A stretch of 48,606 bases of DNA from Chitinophagales bacterium (lineage in GTDB: Bacteria > Bacteroidota > Bacteroidia > Chitinophagales > Saprospiraceae), in NCBI GenBank assembly GCA_013298955.1, contig JAAFJT010000029.1, positions 1 through 48,606 of the forward strand, read 5' to 3'. The notes beneath the pieces are model-generated. The model had not been told where the DNA came from and ran no database searches. It saw nothing but the letters and a program-made list of their open reading frames with translations. The position numbers and the translations under genes were made by a program. This document shows positions 1 to 8,431 of this stretch, in pieces. The first letter of the stretch is position 1. Each line of letters opens with the position of its first letter.

Positions 1-138
1 AGCCATGTCAGGAACAGGTTGTTGTAACGACAAATGCGTTTTAGTACTATCTTGTTGCATGGAATGCTGGATTGCTGCAAAAGTCTCTATTTGCAAACAA
101 AAAAAATGTAAAACAATGAATATTAATGTTTTTTTTAT
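1..138 (-). CDS. 5' end of a possible secreted-protein gene, cut by the window edge
   Basis: Reading leftward from 138 gives an open frame to the window edge that begins IKKTLIFIVLHFFCLQ and continues with a polar Gln/Ser/Thr-rich stretch. This looks like a signal peptide followed by a mature N-terminus. No ATG precedes the hydrophobic part: the codon in the expected start position is ATA (136-138), with ATT just before it. The start is therefore non-standard, or the gene starts at an internal ATG at 58-60 and the hydrophobic part is chance. The product is not recognisable. It would be divergent from the polysaccharide cluster. Confidence 0.25.
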   Translation of the reverse strand, partial: MKKTLIFIVLHFFCLQIETFAAIQHSMQQDSTKTHLSLQQPVPDMA

Positions 139-201
139 AATTAAAATTTTATAAATGAAGTTGTAAATAAACAAAAAAAATCGATATAAAATAAAAAAAT
201 A

Positions 202-263
202 TGTAACTACTTAGCTGAATTAGGAATGAGGGAATTTAAATAGCATATCGCTAAGTAGTTACA
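202..263. repeat. 14-bp inverted repeat with 34-bp loop
   Basis: Perfect arms TGTAACTACTTAGC (202-215) and GCTAAGTAGTTACA (250-263) enclose an AT-rich loop. The arm shares the AAGTAGTT / AACTACTT outer motif seen around the family A hairpins at 11590, 36631, 43015 and the partial element at 48557. This may be a member of the same dispersed element with a different core. It could also act as a terminator or cruciform between the divergent gene at the left edge and the polysaccharide cluster. Confidence 0.55.
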
Positions 264-631
264 AAAATATTTAATATAGAAATGCGAAATAAATAAAGGG
301 ACACTTTATTCACTTCACGCTCCATAGTCTAATTTTAGGCGCGTACAAAAAAATAATTTTTGTGACATTGATTTTGAAAATATTGGGTATAAATGGTATA
401 AAATAAATAAAACATATTTTTGATTATTTTTTTTAATTTTGCTTGTTGCATCATTTTATTTTTATTAAAATCATTGTTAATCAAATACTTATAATTTTAA
501 ATTATTTGAATTAAAACAAAATATCGTAAAAAAAAGCATAAAATAAAACAATAATGCTATTTTAAAAACAGATTCAGAATAAGGAAAATCTTATGTAAGT
601 ATAAAAAATGTGACTGAATTTCGTAAAAAAA
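264..631. other. AT-rich spacer with no gene seen
   Basis: This stretch is very AT-rich with many poly-A and poly-T runs. I see no convincing open reading frame, RNA gene or repeat in it. Confidence 0.5.
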
Positions 632-663
632 TTTGCAAAACGTGAAATTCGGCTTTATCTTTG
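632..663 (+). promoter_or_regulatory. Bacteroidota-type promoter
   Basis: TTTG at 632-635 and TATCTTTG at 656-663 are separated by 20 bp. This matches the known Bacteroidota housekeeping promoter pattern (-33 TTTG, -7 TAnnTTTG, spacing about 19-21). Transcription would begin near 669. It is the best candidate promoter for the polysaccharide cluster or for a small RNA in its leader. Confidence 0.5.
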
Positions 664-668
664 CACCA

Positions 669-1079
669 TAATTAAAAGCTAAGAGAAACAAACATTACAC
701 CCTTGAACGGGAACAACATTGTGTAACATACAGTCGAAAACTTATAACTTTTTGAACCGCATTGCTTGTAGAAGGATCATACGCTATTGGAACATACTTG
801 ATTAAATCATACCTGCTGCACAGCATCTTTTCGATGCTGCATTTACATTTTTTTGGAAAAAGTGCTTGACTATTAATGTGTTTATAATTAGTTGTGACTG
901 AATATCAACTGTTTATGTATATCACAAATTAATGATGTGTTATCTGGTAGCAGATTATGCAAGGGTTCGTATTGTCATCCCTTAAACCAAGCCTTTTGAC
1001 TCAATGCAACCTTTTGTAAAAAGTAATAATTTTTTACGATTCGTTTCATTATCTTTTTAACTGATTATCCGGTTTGATA
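669..1079 (+). other. long 5' leader or small-RNA region upstream of the polysaccharide cluster
   Basis: About 410 nt separate the predicted transcription start from the first ATG. The leader has short inverted pairs (for example TTACAC near 696 with GTGTAA near 721) and a 7-bp hairpin CAGCATC/GATGCTG at 821-839. The hairpin is followed a few bases later by a T-run (848-854). It could end a ~180-nt small RNA or act as an attenuator. No known riboswitch core was recognised, and no coding frame was seen. Confidence 0.35.
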
Positions 1080-1481
1080 ATGACAAAACAAAAAACAAAC
1101 ATTTTAATTTTAGAAGACCATGATTCGGTGCGTCTTCTGTTGGGTACGACGTTTCGAGGTGAAAATTACCATGTCGTAACAAAAAGAGACGGAATTGAAG
1201 GCATGGCATGGTTAGCTGCGGGCAATATTCCAAATATGATTATTTTGGATATAAACATGCCGCGCCTTAATGGATTGGATTTTATGCGCCAAATCAACAA
1301 AAGTGGCTTGTATAAAGACATCCCTGTGATGATGCTGACGGCGAATGAAGACGAAGATGATATCTTTGAAGCCTTCGCGCTTGGCATTCAAAATTATGTT
1401 CAAAAACCTTTCAATCCCGTAGCGTTGAAAGACAAAGTGCGCAAAATATTGAAACAAGTCCATGTTGTCGCAGTTGCATAA
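1080..1481 (+). CDS. stand-alone response-regulator receiver protein (CheY-like)
   Basis: The protein is 133 aa and consists of a single receiver (REC) domain with no output domain. All hallmark residues are visible: acidic pair E12-D13 (ILEDHD), phospho-acceptor D57 (ILDINMP), switch Thr T87 (MLTAN) and Lys K109 in QKPF. It should be phosphorylated by a histidine kinase and signal through protein contacts. I chose ATG at 1080 over the upstream in-frame TTG (1074). The gene lies 78 bp before the sugar transferase, which carries a degenerate receiver-like domain of its own. A role in controlling polysaccharide initiation is a natural guess from context. No partner kinase is present in the window. 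Confidence 0.9.
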   Translation: MTKQKTNILILEDHDSVRLLLGTTFRGENYHVVTKRDGIEGMAWLAAGNIPNMIILDINMPRLNGLDFMRQINKSGLYKDIPVMMLTANEDEDDIFEAFALGIQNYVQKPFNPVALKDKVRKILKQVHVVAVA

Positions 1482-1559
1482 CTGCGACCCTTGATTTGCT
1501 GTAAAATTTAGATTGCTAAATATTAAAAAACATTACTATCAGGAGCATTTGTATTAACT

Positions 1560-2636
1560 ATGACCGCTATATCACCCACATCTAAACTACAAAAAGATGT
1601 TTTTATTCTGGACACTCACGACCGCATTATTGGTGCAATGCGAGCAGATGCGCCCTTAGAAGCCATGTTCAGGGTTAAACATTTAAGACAGACAGAAGCC
1701 ATTTTTGCGATTCGACAATCTGTGGAGCGTCCTTATGCGGTCATTGCGGATTACAGTTTGCTGTGCAAAGATGATTTTGCGTTACCAAAAGCGGTGCGTA
1801 GAGACCCGATTTTGAAAAATGTACCCTTAATTGCCATTACAGAAGAGGCACAAAAATTTGATACAGAAGGGATTAAACATGGTATTGATGATGTATATAA
1901 TGCACCATTCGATTGGACGGATATTTTGAATCGAATTGAATTTTTGTATGCTTTTAAAAAAGAAATACAAGAAGAAGCATTGCGCACTGATACAGAACCG
2001 AAAGAAGTATTTAAAATGCCGCTTTCCAAACGGCTGTTTGATGTGATTGGTGCGACGATTATTTTGTTACTGTTGAGTCCGTTATTTTTGATTGTTGCGA
2101 TTTTAATCCGATTAGAGTCTCGCGGACCCATTTTTTATCGCTCGAAAAGGGCAGGAGTGGGCTATCAAGTGTTTGATTTTTGGAAATTTCGGTCTATGTA
2201 TCCCGATGCGGATAAGCGTTTGAAAGATTTGCAACATTTAAATCAGTATGCAAATAATGGTACAGGACCTACTTTTGTCAAAATCGCTAATGACCCGCGT
2301 GTTACCAAAATTGGCAAGTTTATTCGCAATTCGAGTATCGACGAGTTGCCACAATTGTTCAATGTGATGAAAGGCGATATGTCTTTGGTTGGAAATCGAC
2401 CGTTGCCGCTTTATGAAGCAGAACAATTGACAAGCGACGAGTGGGCATTGCGTTTCCTCGCTCCTGCGGGCATGACAGGCTTGTGGCAGGTGACGAAACG
2501 CGGTAAAGGCGGCGAAATGAGCGTTGAAGAACGCATCGGATTGGATTTAACGTATGCAAAAAATTATTCAGTTTGGTATGACATCAAACTGATATTGAGA
2601 ACGATTCCGGCTTTGTTCCAGAAAGAGAATGTTTGA
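1560..2636 (+). CDS. receiver-like domain fused to a polyprenyl-phosphate sugar transferase
   Basis: The C-terminal two thirds (about residues 154-358) are a bacterial sugar transferase of the WcaJ/PssY type. These enzymes move a sugar-1-phosphate from a nucleotide sugar to undecaprenyl phosphate and so start an exopolysaccharide repeat unit at the inner membrane. Visible motifs are KRLFDVIGA, a hydrophobic segment at about 162-184, FWKFRSM (207-213), RNSSIDELPQLFNV (256-269), GDMSLVGNRPLP (272-283) and GLWQVTKRG. Residues 13-135 follow the receiver pattern: VFILDTHD, then VIADYS with D64 at the acceptor position, then IAIT with T94, then GIDDVYNAPF. The conserved Lys is Ala115, so normal phosphotransfer is doubtful. 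The gene directly follows a complete receiver gene. Most sugar transferases of this class carry CoA-binding-like or membrane N-termini, so this fusion is unusual. Confidence 0.88.
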   Translation: MTAISPTSKLQKDVFILDTHDRIIGAMRADAPLEAMFRVKHLRQTEAIFAIRQSVERPYAVIADYSLLCKDDFALPKAVRRDPILKNVPLIAITEEAQKFDTEGIKHGIDDVYNAPFDWTDILNRIEFLYAFKKEIQEEALRTDTEPKEVFKMPLSKRLFDVIGATIILLLLSPLFLIVAILIRLESRGPIFYRSKRAGVGYQVFDFWKFRSMYPDADKRLKDLQHLNQYANNGTGPTFVKIANDPRVTKIGKFIRNSSIDELPQLFNVMKGDMSLVGNRPLPLYEAEQLTSDEWALRFLAPAGMTGLWQVTKRGKGGEMSVEERIGLDLTYAKNYSVWYDIKLILRTIPALFQKENV

Positions 2637-2647
2637 TTGAAGTTTGC

Positions 2648-2730
2648 ACAGGGTTCGTAGTATTGTAGTCTATGACTATGTTCATTTTTGTCCGCTTGGA
2701 CAAGGAACTACGAACCTGTAAACTTTTTTA
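2648..2730 (+). terminator. hairpin followed by T-run
   Basis: ACAGGGTTCGTAG (2648-2660) pairs with CTACGAACCTGT (2708-2719) with one bulged G. Inside it, TTGTCC/GGACAA forms a second hairpin. AAACTTTTTT follows. It may attenuate or end transcription between the sugar transferase and the next gene. Confidence 0.5.
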
Positions 2731-2779
2731 AATGTTGCTTTCGACTTATTATATTAACTTATAAAATCATTTAACAACA

Positions 2780-3733
2780 GTGGACACTCAACCTTTGGTC
2801 AGTATCATTACCGTAAATTACAATCAATTGGGGTTGACTTGTGAATTATTGGATTCTATTCGGCGCAATAGTTACAAAAATGTTGAAACGTTTGTGGTGG
2901 ATAACGCATCGCGGGAAAATCCACAACAGCATTTGATGCAATTTTATCCAGAAGTCAAAGTGATTGTTAGCGAAGAAAATTTGGGTTTTGCGGGTGGTAA
3001 TAATTTGGCAGTGCGGTTGGCGAAAGGTGATTTTCTTTTTTTCATCAACAATGATGCTGAATTAACGGATGGATGTTTGGAAAAATTGTTGACTTTATTC
3101 GGCAATCGTCCCAAACTGGGGATTGCAAGTCCATTGTTATGTTATTACAATGCGCAAAGAGGTGTTGAACCTGATTTGATTCAATACGCAGGTACGACAG
3201 AAGTTAATTCTGTTACGGCGCGAAATAAAACCATTGGCGAAAAGGAATTGGATAAAGGACAATATAAAATTGCGAAACCCAGTGCTTATGCACATGGCGC
3301 GGCAATGATGGTTCCTAAATTAGTAGCAGGCGATGTGGGTTGGATGGCAAACGATTTTTTCTTATATTATGAAGAATTGGATTGGTGCGCCCGCATTAAA
3401 AAAGCAGGATATGAGTGTTGGGTCGAACCCAATGCCCGTGTCTATCATAAAGAATCGGTTACAGTTGGAGCCGCGAGTCCATTGAAAACATACTACCTCA
3501 ATCGAAATCGGATTTATTTTATGAGACGGAATACAGGCAGTATTCAATTACTGCTGTTTTCGCTCTTTTTAATCTTTTTCACGATTCCTAAGAACCTAAT
3601 TCGCTACGCGCTGAGGGGCGAGTGGAAACATGCGAAAGTATTTATTCAAGCTGTTTGGTGGAATATTGCAGATGCGTTTTCCAGTACGCATCCACAAGAT
3701 GCTGTATTAGTACCCTCAGTCGTGCGAACTTAA
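2780..3733 (+). CDS. family-2 glycosyltransferase, rhamnosyltransferase-like
   Basis: The protein is 317 aa with a GT-A fold signature at the N-terminus: VSIITVNYN (7-15), VVDNAS with D41, LGFAGGNNLAV (68-78) and the metal-binding FINNDAE (88-94). The LGFAGGNN pattern is typical of WbbL/rhamnosyltransferase-like enzymes that extend lipid-linked glycans. A hydrophobic segment near residues 254-275 probably ties the protein to the inner membrane. The start is GTG at 2780; no in-frame ATG fits the N-terminal strand better. It lies in the polysaccharide cluster and should add one sugar to the lipid-linked intermediate. The donor and acceptor cannot be told from sequence. Confidence 0.9.
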   Translation: MDTQPLVSIITVNYNQLGLTCELLDSIRRNSYKNVETFVVDNASRENPQQHLMQFYPEVKVIVSEENLGFAGGNNLAVRLAKGDFLFFINNDAELTDGCLEKLLTLFGNRPKLGIASPLLCYYNAQRGVEPDLIQYAGTTEVNSVTARNKTIGEKELDKGQYKIAKPSAYAHGAAMMVPKLVAGDVGWMANDFFLYYEELDWCARIKKAGYECWVEPNARVYHKESVTVGAASPLKTYYLNRNRIYFMRRNTGSIQLLLFSLFLIFFTIPKNLIRYALRGEWKHAKVFIQAVWWNIADAFSSTHPQDAVLVPSVVRT

Positions 3734-3774
3734 TTTAAAAACTGTATTTACAAATCATTGAAAATCAATATTTT

Positions 3775-4977
3775 ATGATGTTTTTATTTTATGCAATAAC
3801 GTTTACGTTGATTTTATTTTTGGTTTTTCCTTTTTTGATGGTGTTCTTATCTTTATTTTGCCGTGAGCGATTGAAGGTACGCCGTCCCTTGCAGGAGTAT
3901 GATTTTGGAAATATTATCACCGCGTATCGCAATGCAGAAATCGCAAAACCATTGGTTCAATCCCTGTTGAAACAGACGCATAAAAATCATTTAATATACT
4001 TGATTGCGGATAATTGTGACATTGAAAACTGGGATATTTACGATGACCGTTTAATGGTTTTGCGACCTGAAGAACCGTTGAATTTGAAAGTAAAATCCAT
4101 CATTCATGGCATGGATCATTACCGCCGTCCGCATGATTTTACGGTGATTTATGATGCGGATAATTTAGCACATCCTGAATTTTTAAAAACAGTCAATGAA
4201 TATGCCAACAGTGGTTACACGTCGATTCAAGGACAGCGCACGGCGAAAAATTTGGACACGACTTTTGCTGCAATGGATTCATTAGGAGAGTTTTATAAAA
4301 ATTATATAGAAAGATATGTTCCGTATTTGTTGGGGTCATCCTCTGTTATATCTGGTTCTGGCATGGCAGTCGAAACGGCATTGTACAGGGGATATTTGAC
4401 TTCTCCAGAGATTGAAACGGGTAAACATTTAGGCAAAAAAATGTTGCAAGAAGATAAGATTTTGCAAAATTACTTGGTCTATCAAAAAGAGAAAATTGTT
4501 TATGCGAAAAATGCGTTGATTTATGACGAAAAAGTGACAACAGGCGATGCGGTTGAAACGCAACGCGGTAGATGGCTCTATTCGTATTTTCAAAACTTGC
4601 CAAATACGCTTGGCTTGCTGTTCAGAGGTTTTTTCTTATTGAATTGGAATCAATTATTGTTCGGTTTGATGACGATTATCCCGCCGATGTTCATTTTGTT
4701 AGGGATTTCTTTGTTATGGATGGGTGTATCTGCCTTAGTGAGTTGGAAAATGGGTTTGGCAATGTTTTTGGCAATCGGTGTTTTTGGATTGAACATCTTT
4801 TTATCCCTGTATTTGAGTCGCGTCCCCAAACAAATTTGGATGGCAATCGGGGCATTACCCCAATTTGCGGCACGACAATTTACAGCTTTATTCAAAATGC
4901 GCAATCCACATCAGAATTTCAAACATTCTGAACATACTGTACAAGTTTCTATTGATGAAATTTTGAAAGCCAAATGA
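3775..4977 (+). CDS. membrane-bound processive-type family-2 glycosyltransferase
   Basis: The protein is 400 aa, with one N-terminal membrane segment (residues 1-25) and two or three near the C-terminus (about 280-345). The catalytic part shows YDADN (DxD), a later QEDKIL acidic motif and QRGRW, which is the Q-x-x-R-W signature of processive beta-glycosyltransferases such as cellulose and hyaluronan synthases. The length is close to small members of that group. The last codons overlap the next gene's ATG by 4 bases (ATGA), indicating translational coupling. It is probably the polymer-extending or a backbone transferase of this cluster. Product specificity is unknown. Confidence 0.87.
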   Translation: MMFLFYAITFTLILFLVFPFLMVFLSLFCRERLKVRRPLQEYDFGNIITAYRNAEIAKPLVQSLLKQTHKNHLIYLIADNCDIENWDIYDDRLMVLRPEEPLNLKVKSIIHGMDHYRRPHDFTVIYDADNLAHPEFLKTVNEYANSGYTSIQGQRTAKNLDTTFAAMDSLGEFYKNYIERYVPYLLGSSSVISGSGMAVETALYRGYLTSPEIETGKHLGKKMLQEDKILQNYLVYQKEKIVYAKNALIYDEKVTTGDAVETQRGRWLYSYFQNLPNTLGLLFRGFFLLNWNQLLFGLMTIIPPMFILLGISLLWMGVSALVSWKMGLAMFLAIGVFGLNIFLSLYLSRVPKQIWMAIGALPQFAARQFTALFKMRNPHQNFKHSEHTVQVSIDEILKAK

Positions 4978-5681
4978 GAAAGAGATTGTTGTTCTTGTCG
5001 TTAGCATTTAATATTCTCTTTATCGGGGGCGTTATTGTAGCAATCTGTAAAATCGGAAGCCCCCGATATTTATATTATTTGATAAAACATCGAGGACAAG
5101 GCATAGCGGTTTTACAAGAACAAAGAGCCGATTTATTTAAAATGTTACCTGCTCATAAACAGCGGATTGTGATGTTGGGCAATAGCATTACAGCCCTTTG
5201 CGAATGGGCTGAATTATTGGATAATCCCAATATCATCAATCGCGGTATTATTGGAGATGGTACGGATGATATTTTAGAACGATTGCCTGAAGTAGCGGAT
5301 GTCGAACCTGAAAAGATATTTTTGTTGATAGGCGTGAATGATTTAATGACGTATCCGACGGCTTATATTCTAATGAATTATGAAGTCATTGTGTTAAGTA
5401 TTTTAAAAACATGCCCTAAAACAAAATTATATTTGGAAAGTATTCTACCTATCCACCATGATTTTAGGCGGGCAGGGATGCGGAATGAAGATATTATGAT
5501 TTTAAATCAAGGCATCCAAAAATTGGCGCAAACGCATCAATTGACCTATATTGATTTGCACACCCCCATGAAGGATTCAACGAATGCATTGCAAACGCGG
5601 TTATCCAAAGATGGCATTCATTTGAATGCAGCAGGTTATCAAATCTGCAAAGACACTTTGAGAAAATATATTTCAGAATAA
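4974..5681 (+). CDS. membrane-anchored SGNH/GDSL hydrolase
   Basis: The protein is 235 aa with an N-terminal hydrophobic anchor (residues 4-26). The four SGNH blocks are in order: GNSIT with Ser71, IIGDG with Gly94, GVND with Asn122, and DGIHLNAAGY with Asp213 and His216. Members of this family are esterases, often acetyl-esterases or acetyl-transferases acting on glycans. The start overlaps the upstream glycosyltransferase by 4 bp, and an MBOAT acyltransferase follows 43 bp downstream. The likely substrate is therefore an O-acyl group on the polysaccharide built by this cluster. Whether it adds or removes the group cannot be decided from sequence. Confidence 0.88.
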   Translation: MRKRLLFLSLAFNILFIGGVIVAICKIGSPRYLYYLIKHRGQGIAVLQEQRADLFKMLPAHKQRIVMLGNSITALCEWAELLDNPNIINRGIIGDGTDDILERLPEVADVEPEKIFLLIGVNDLMTYPTAYILMNYEVIVLSILKTCPKTKLYLESILPIHHDFRRAGMRNEDIMILNQGIQKLAQTHQLTYIDLHTPMKDSTNALQTRLSKDGIHLNAAGYQICKDTLRKYISE

Positions 5682-5724
5682 AATTCTTTATTCAAAACTA
5701 TCACCCGATTTAAAAACTAACATT

Positions 5725-7155
5725 ATGGTTTTTAACAGTATTTTGTTTTTAAAATTTATTGCTTGTTTTCTGCCGCTATATTTCATTTTGAAAGGGAGAG
5801 ACCGAATGTGGCTTTGTTTGATAGCCAGTTACATTTTTTATGGTTCTTGGGATTGGCGATTTCTGGGCATTGTTATGTTCACAACGATATTGGATTACAG
5901 TTTGGCGATTCTCATTGAAGACACGATGGATGTGGTCAAGCGAAAACGATTGGTGACGTTGAGTGTATGTATGAATTTAGGCTTTTTGGGCTTTTTCAAA
6001 TATTTTAATTTTTTCATAGATTCCTTTGTGAGTTTGCTGAAAGTGGGTGGTGTTACCCCGAATTGGCATACGTTGCACATTATTTTGCCGATTGGGATTT
6101 CGTTTTATACGTTTCAATCCATGAGTTACACGATTGACGTGTATAAAAAAGAAATTAAAGCGGAGCGCGATTTTTTCCGTTTTGCGACTTTTGTGGCTTT
6201 GTTTCCACAATTAGTGGCGGGTCCGATTGTGCGGGCAAAAGATTTTTTGCCCCAGTTTAGAGAGGAGAAAAAATTTGAGTGGAATCGAATCATCGAAGGT
6301 TTCGGGCAGATTTTGTGGGGATTTTTCAAAAAGGTAGCGATTGCAGATTCATTAGCTCCATTTGTGGATCAATGTTTCAACGCGCCAGACGGATTTTCAT
6401 CATCGCATATGCTTTTGGGCGTTATCTTTTACTCATTCCAAATTTACTGTGATTTTTCAGGATATTCAAATATTGCCTGCGGATTAGCTTATATGTTAGG
6501 ATTTGACTTTCCTTGGAATTTTAGAACGCCTTATTTTTCTAAGAATTTTTCTGAATTTTGGACGCGCTGGCATATTTCGTTATCCTCTTGGTTAAGAGAT
6601 TATTTATATATTTCATTGGGTGGAAATCGAAATGGGGTCTTTATGACCTATCGAAATTTGGTTTTAACCATGGTTTTAGGTGGATTATGGCATGGTGCGA
6701 ATTATACTTTCATCATTTGGGGCTTTTTGCATGGTTTTTATTTAGTCGTACAAAGGTTAGTTGGTAAATCATTCGGCGCAGTGGAAGACGCAATACGGAT
6801 GCCGAAATGGATGCAAACAGGTTTAGACATATTCATTGTTTATACGTTGACATGCTTTGCATGGATTTTTTTTCGCGCCGAAAACCTATCTACGGCACTC
6901 AAAGTCATTGAACGGATTGTAAGTCTGGATGGTTTTGGGTGGGACACTGTGATTAATAAATTCATGGTCGTAAAAGCCTTTATTTTGATTGCAATCTTGT
7001 TAATATCTGAAATTTTAAACAATAATTGGCAAAATTTACAAAAATTAGCTTTGTATAATATGCCGTTTAGAGTCGTTTCATACAGCGTATTGCTTTGGTT
7101 GATAGCTTTTTTTGGCACTTTTGGGTCGAAAGCGTTTATTTATTTTCAATTTTAA
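5725..7155 (+). CDS. MBOAT-family O-acyltransferase (AlgI/DltB-like)
   Basis: The protein is 476 aa with about ten hydrophobic segments, the usual size for AlgI-type enzymes. Signature motifs are YCDFSGYSNIACG (241-253), SEFWTRWHISLS with His283, and GGLWHGANYTF with the catalytic-type His323. AlgI-like proteins carry acyl (usually acetyl) groups across the inner membrane to a periplasmic SGNH partner that transfers them to a polysaccharide. An SGNH protein lies on each side here, which fits this scheme. It is in the same operon as the glycosyltransferases. Acetyl is the expected group by family precedent. Confidence 0.93.
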   Translation: MVFNSILFLKFIACFLPLYFILKGRDRMWLCLIASYIFYGSWDWRFLGIVMFTTILDYSLAILIEDTMDVVKRKRLVTLSVCMNLGFLGFFKYFNFFIDSFVSLLKVGGVTPNWHTLHIILPIGISFYTFQSMSYTIDVYKKEIKAERDFFRFATFVALFPQLVAGPIVRAKDFLPQFREEKKFEWNRIIEGFGQILWGFFKKVAIADSLAPFVDQCFNAPDGFSSSHMLLGVIFYSFQIYCDFSGYSNIACGLAYMLGFDFPWNFRTPYFSKNFSEFWTRWHISLSSWLRDYLYISLGGNRNGVFMTYRNLVLTMVLGGLWHGANYTFIIWGFLHGFYLVVQRLVGKSFGAVEDAIRMPKWMQTGLDIFIVYTLTCFAWIFFRAENLSTALKVIERIVSLDGFGWDTVINKFMVVKAFILIAILLISEILNNNWQNLQKLALYNMPFRVVSYSVLLWLIAFFGTFGSKAFIYFQF

Positions 7156-7179
7156 AACTTATAAATTCCAACTTAATAT

Positions 7180-8361
7180 ATGAAACAAATTTTATGGATT
7201 GTCGCATTTTTGACGCTTAGTTTTGTTGGAGACCGACTTTTGGGACATTTTTTCAAAAAAATGACCCAAAATAGTCAATTTAGATACTCTCGCTTGTATC
7301 GGGGCGATGCAAAAGCCGATATTTTGTTGGTAGGCAACTCACGGGGTTTGGGTTTCTATCAGCCTGAAATAGAAAAATTAACTGGATTAAACACTTTAAA
7401 TATTAGTTACAATGGTATGCCTACGGATTTGGCAAAGGTATTAGTGCGTGACCAATTTGAAAAAAATGGCGCACCTAAAACCATGATTATTGATGTGACG
7501 ATGTGCGACCGAAAAGATGATTTATTTGTATCCGCGTTCAATTTGTACACGCCCTATTCGGATAGCTTGAAAGCGTTGATTAAAAGTTATGATGAAACGG
7601 TGTATTATGGTGGTTTAGTGAGTCATTTGTACCGTCATAATAGTGAAGTTTTTCAACGCGCTTTCAATTATCGCAAAAAAACGGATGAAGATTGGTTGTT
7701 AGACCGAGTTATTTCTGAAAAAATGGCATCAGATACGAGTTTAAAATCCTATAAAGTGCGGGTGATGCCCGAAATGGTGGAACATTTGAAACAAATGGTT
7801 GATTTTGCGAAAAGTCAAGGAACGGATGTGAAATTGGTGATTAGCCCGTATTTTCCAAGATTTGCGGAGACGATTCGAGATAGTTTTTTGACTCCTTTGA
7901 AAATGTTAGTCGAGGCAAAAACAGGGTTGACGGTGACCGATTATTCAATGGCTTTGAATACAACCGATGCATTTGGCGATTATCAACATGCGAATAAAAA
8001 AGGTTGCATTCAATTTATGAATCAATTGTTTGAAGCAAAAGTATTTAATGTTTCAACAATGGCTTCAAAAACAGAAGAACGGGTGCAAGGTACGAGTACA
8101 CAACCTTCGGATTCAACAATTGGGGCGGTGACACAAGTGATTTTGCCTCCTGCGATTATGGAAACACCTGTGCCTGTTGTACCTGTAAATGCGGTTGCCC
8201 CGCCTGTGGTTGCGGAGTCGGTTGAAATGGTAGCTGCTGTTGCGGCGGCAAAACAAGTTACGCCGCGTCCGAAACTGATTGCGAAGTTTGCTAAACGGAA
8301 AAAGGGTAGGGTAGAGGACGATTACGGAAGTGGAGTCGATACGTTAATGCTCAATCGGTGA
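7180..8361 (+). CDS. SGNH-like protein partner of the MBOAT acyltransferase, with Pro/Ala/Val-rich tail
   Basis: The protein is 393 aa with an N-terminal membrane segment (4-20). LLVGNSRGLGFY (49-60) contains the nucleophile-type Ser54, and NISYNGMP provides a second block, as in AlgJ/AlgX/DltD-like proteins that work with MBOAT carriers. The Asp-x-x-His block is not obvious: 'YQHANKKGC' near 268 may stand in for it, so catalytic competence is uncertain. From about residue 290 the chain becomes low-complexity (PVPVVPVNAVAPPVV) and then basic (KFAKRKKGR), possibly spanning or binding the cell wall. It starts 24 bp after the MBOAT gene. It should transfer or position the acyl group on the exported polymer. 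Confidence 0.75.
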   Translation: MKQILWIVAFLTLSFVGDRLLGHFFKKMTQNSQFRYSRLYRGDAKADILLVGNSRGLGFYQPEIEKLTGLNTLNISYNGMPTDLAKVLVRDQFEKNGAPKTMIIDVTMCDRKDDLFVSAFNLYTPYSDSLKALIKSYDETVYYGGLVSHLYRHNSEVFQRAFNYRKKTDEDWLLDRVISEKMASDTSLKSYKVRVMPEMVEHLKQMVDFAKSQGTDVKLVISPYFPRFAETIRDSFLTPLKMLVEAKTGLTVTDYSMALNTTDAFGDYQHANKKGCIQFMNQLFEAKVFNVSTMASKTEERVQGTSTQPSDSTIGAVTQVILPPAIMETPVPVVPVNAVAPPVVAESVEMVAAVAAAKQVTPRPKLIAKFAKRKKGRVEDDYGSGVDTLMLNR

Positions 8362-8367
8362 TTCAAA

Positions 8368-8407
8368 AAAAAGTTGCGTCGATTAATTAAAATGGACGCA
8401 ACTTTTT
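8368..8407. terminator. bidirectional terminator between convergent genes
   Basis: Perfect 13-bp arms AAAAAGTTGCGTC (8368-8380) and GACGCAACTTTTT (8395-8407) with a 14-nt loop give a hairpin with a T-run on either strand. It ends the polysaccharide operon from the left and the 8432-8851 gene from the right. Confidence 0.85.
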
Positions 8408-8431
8408 GAAAATCAATCTTTTACAAAAAGA

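Noticed and set aside
2641-2740. tRNA gene
   Set aside because: Several short stems are present, but there is no anticodon arm, T-loop sequence or acceptor end of a tRNA.
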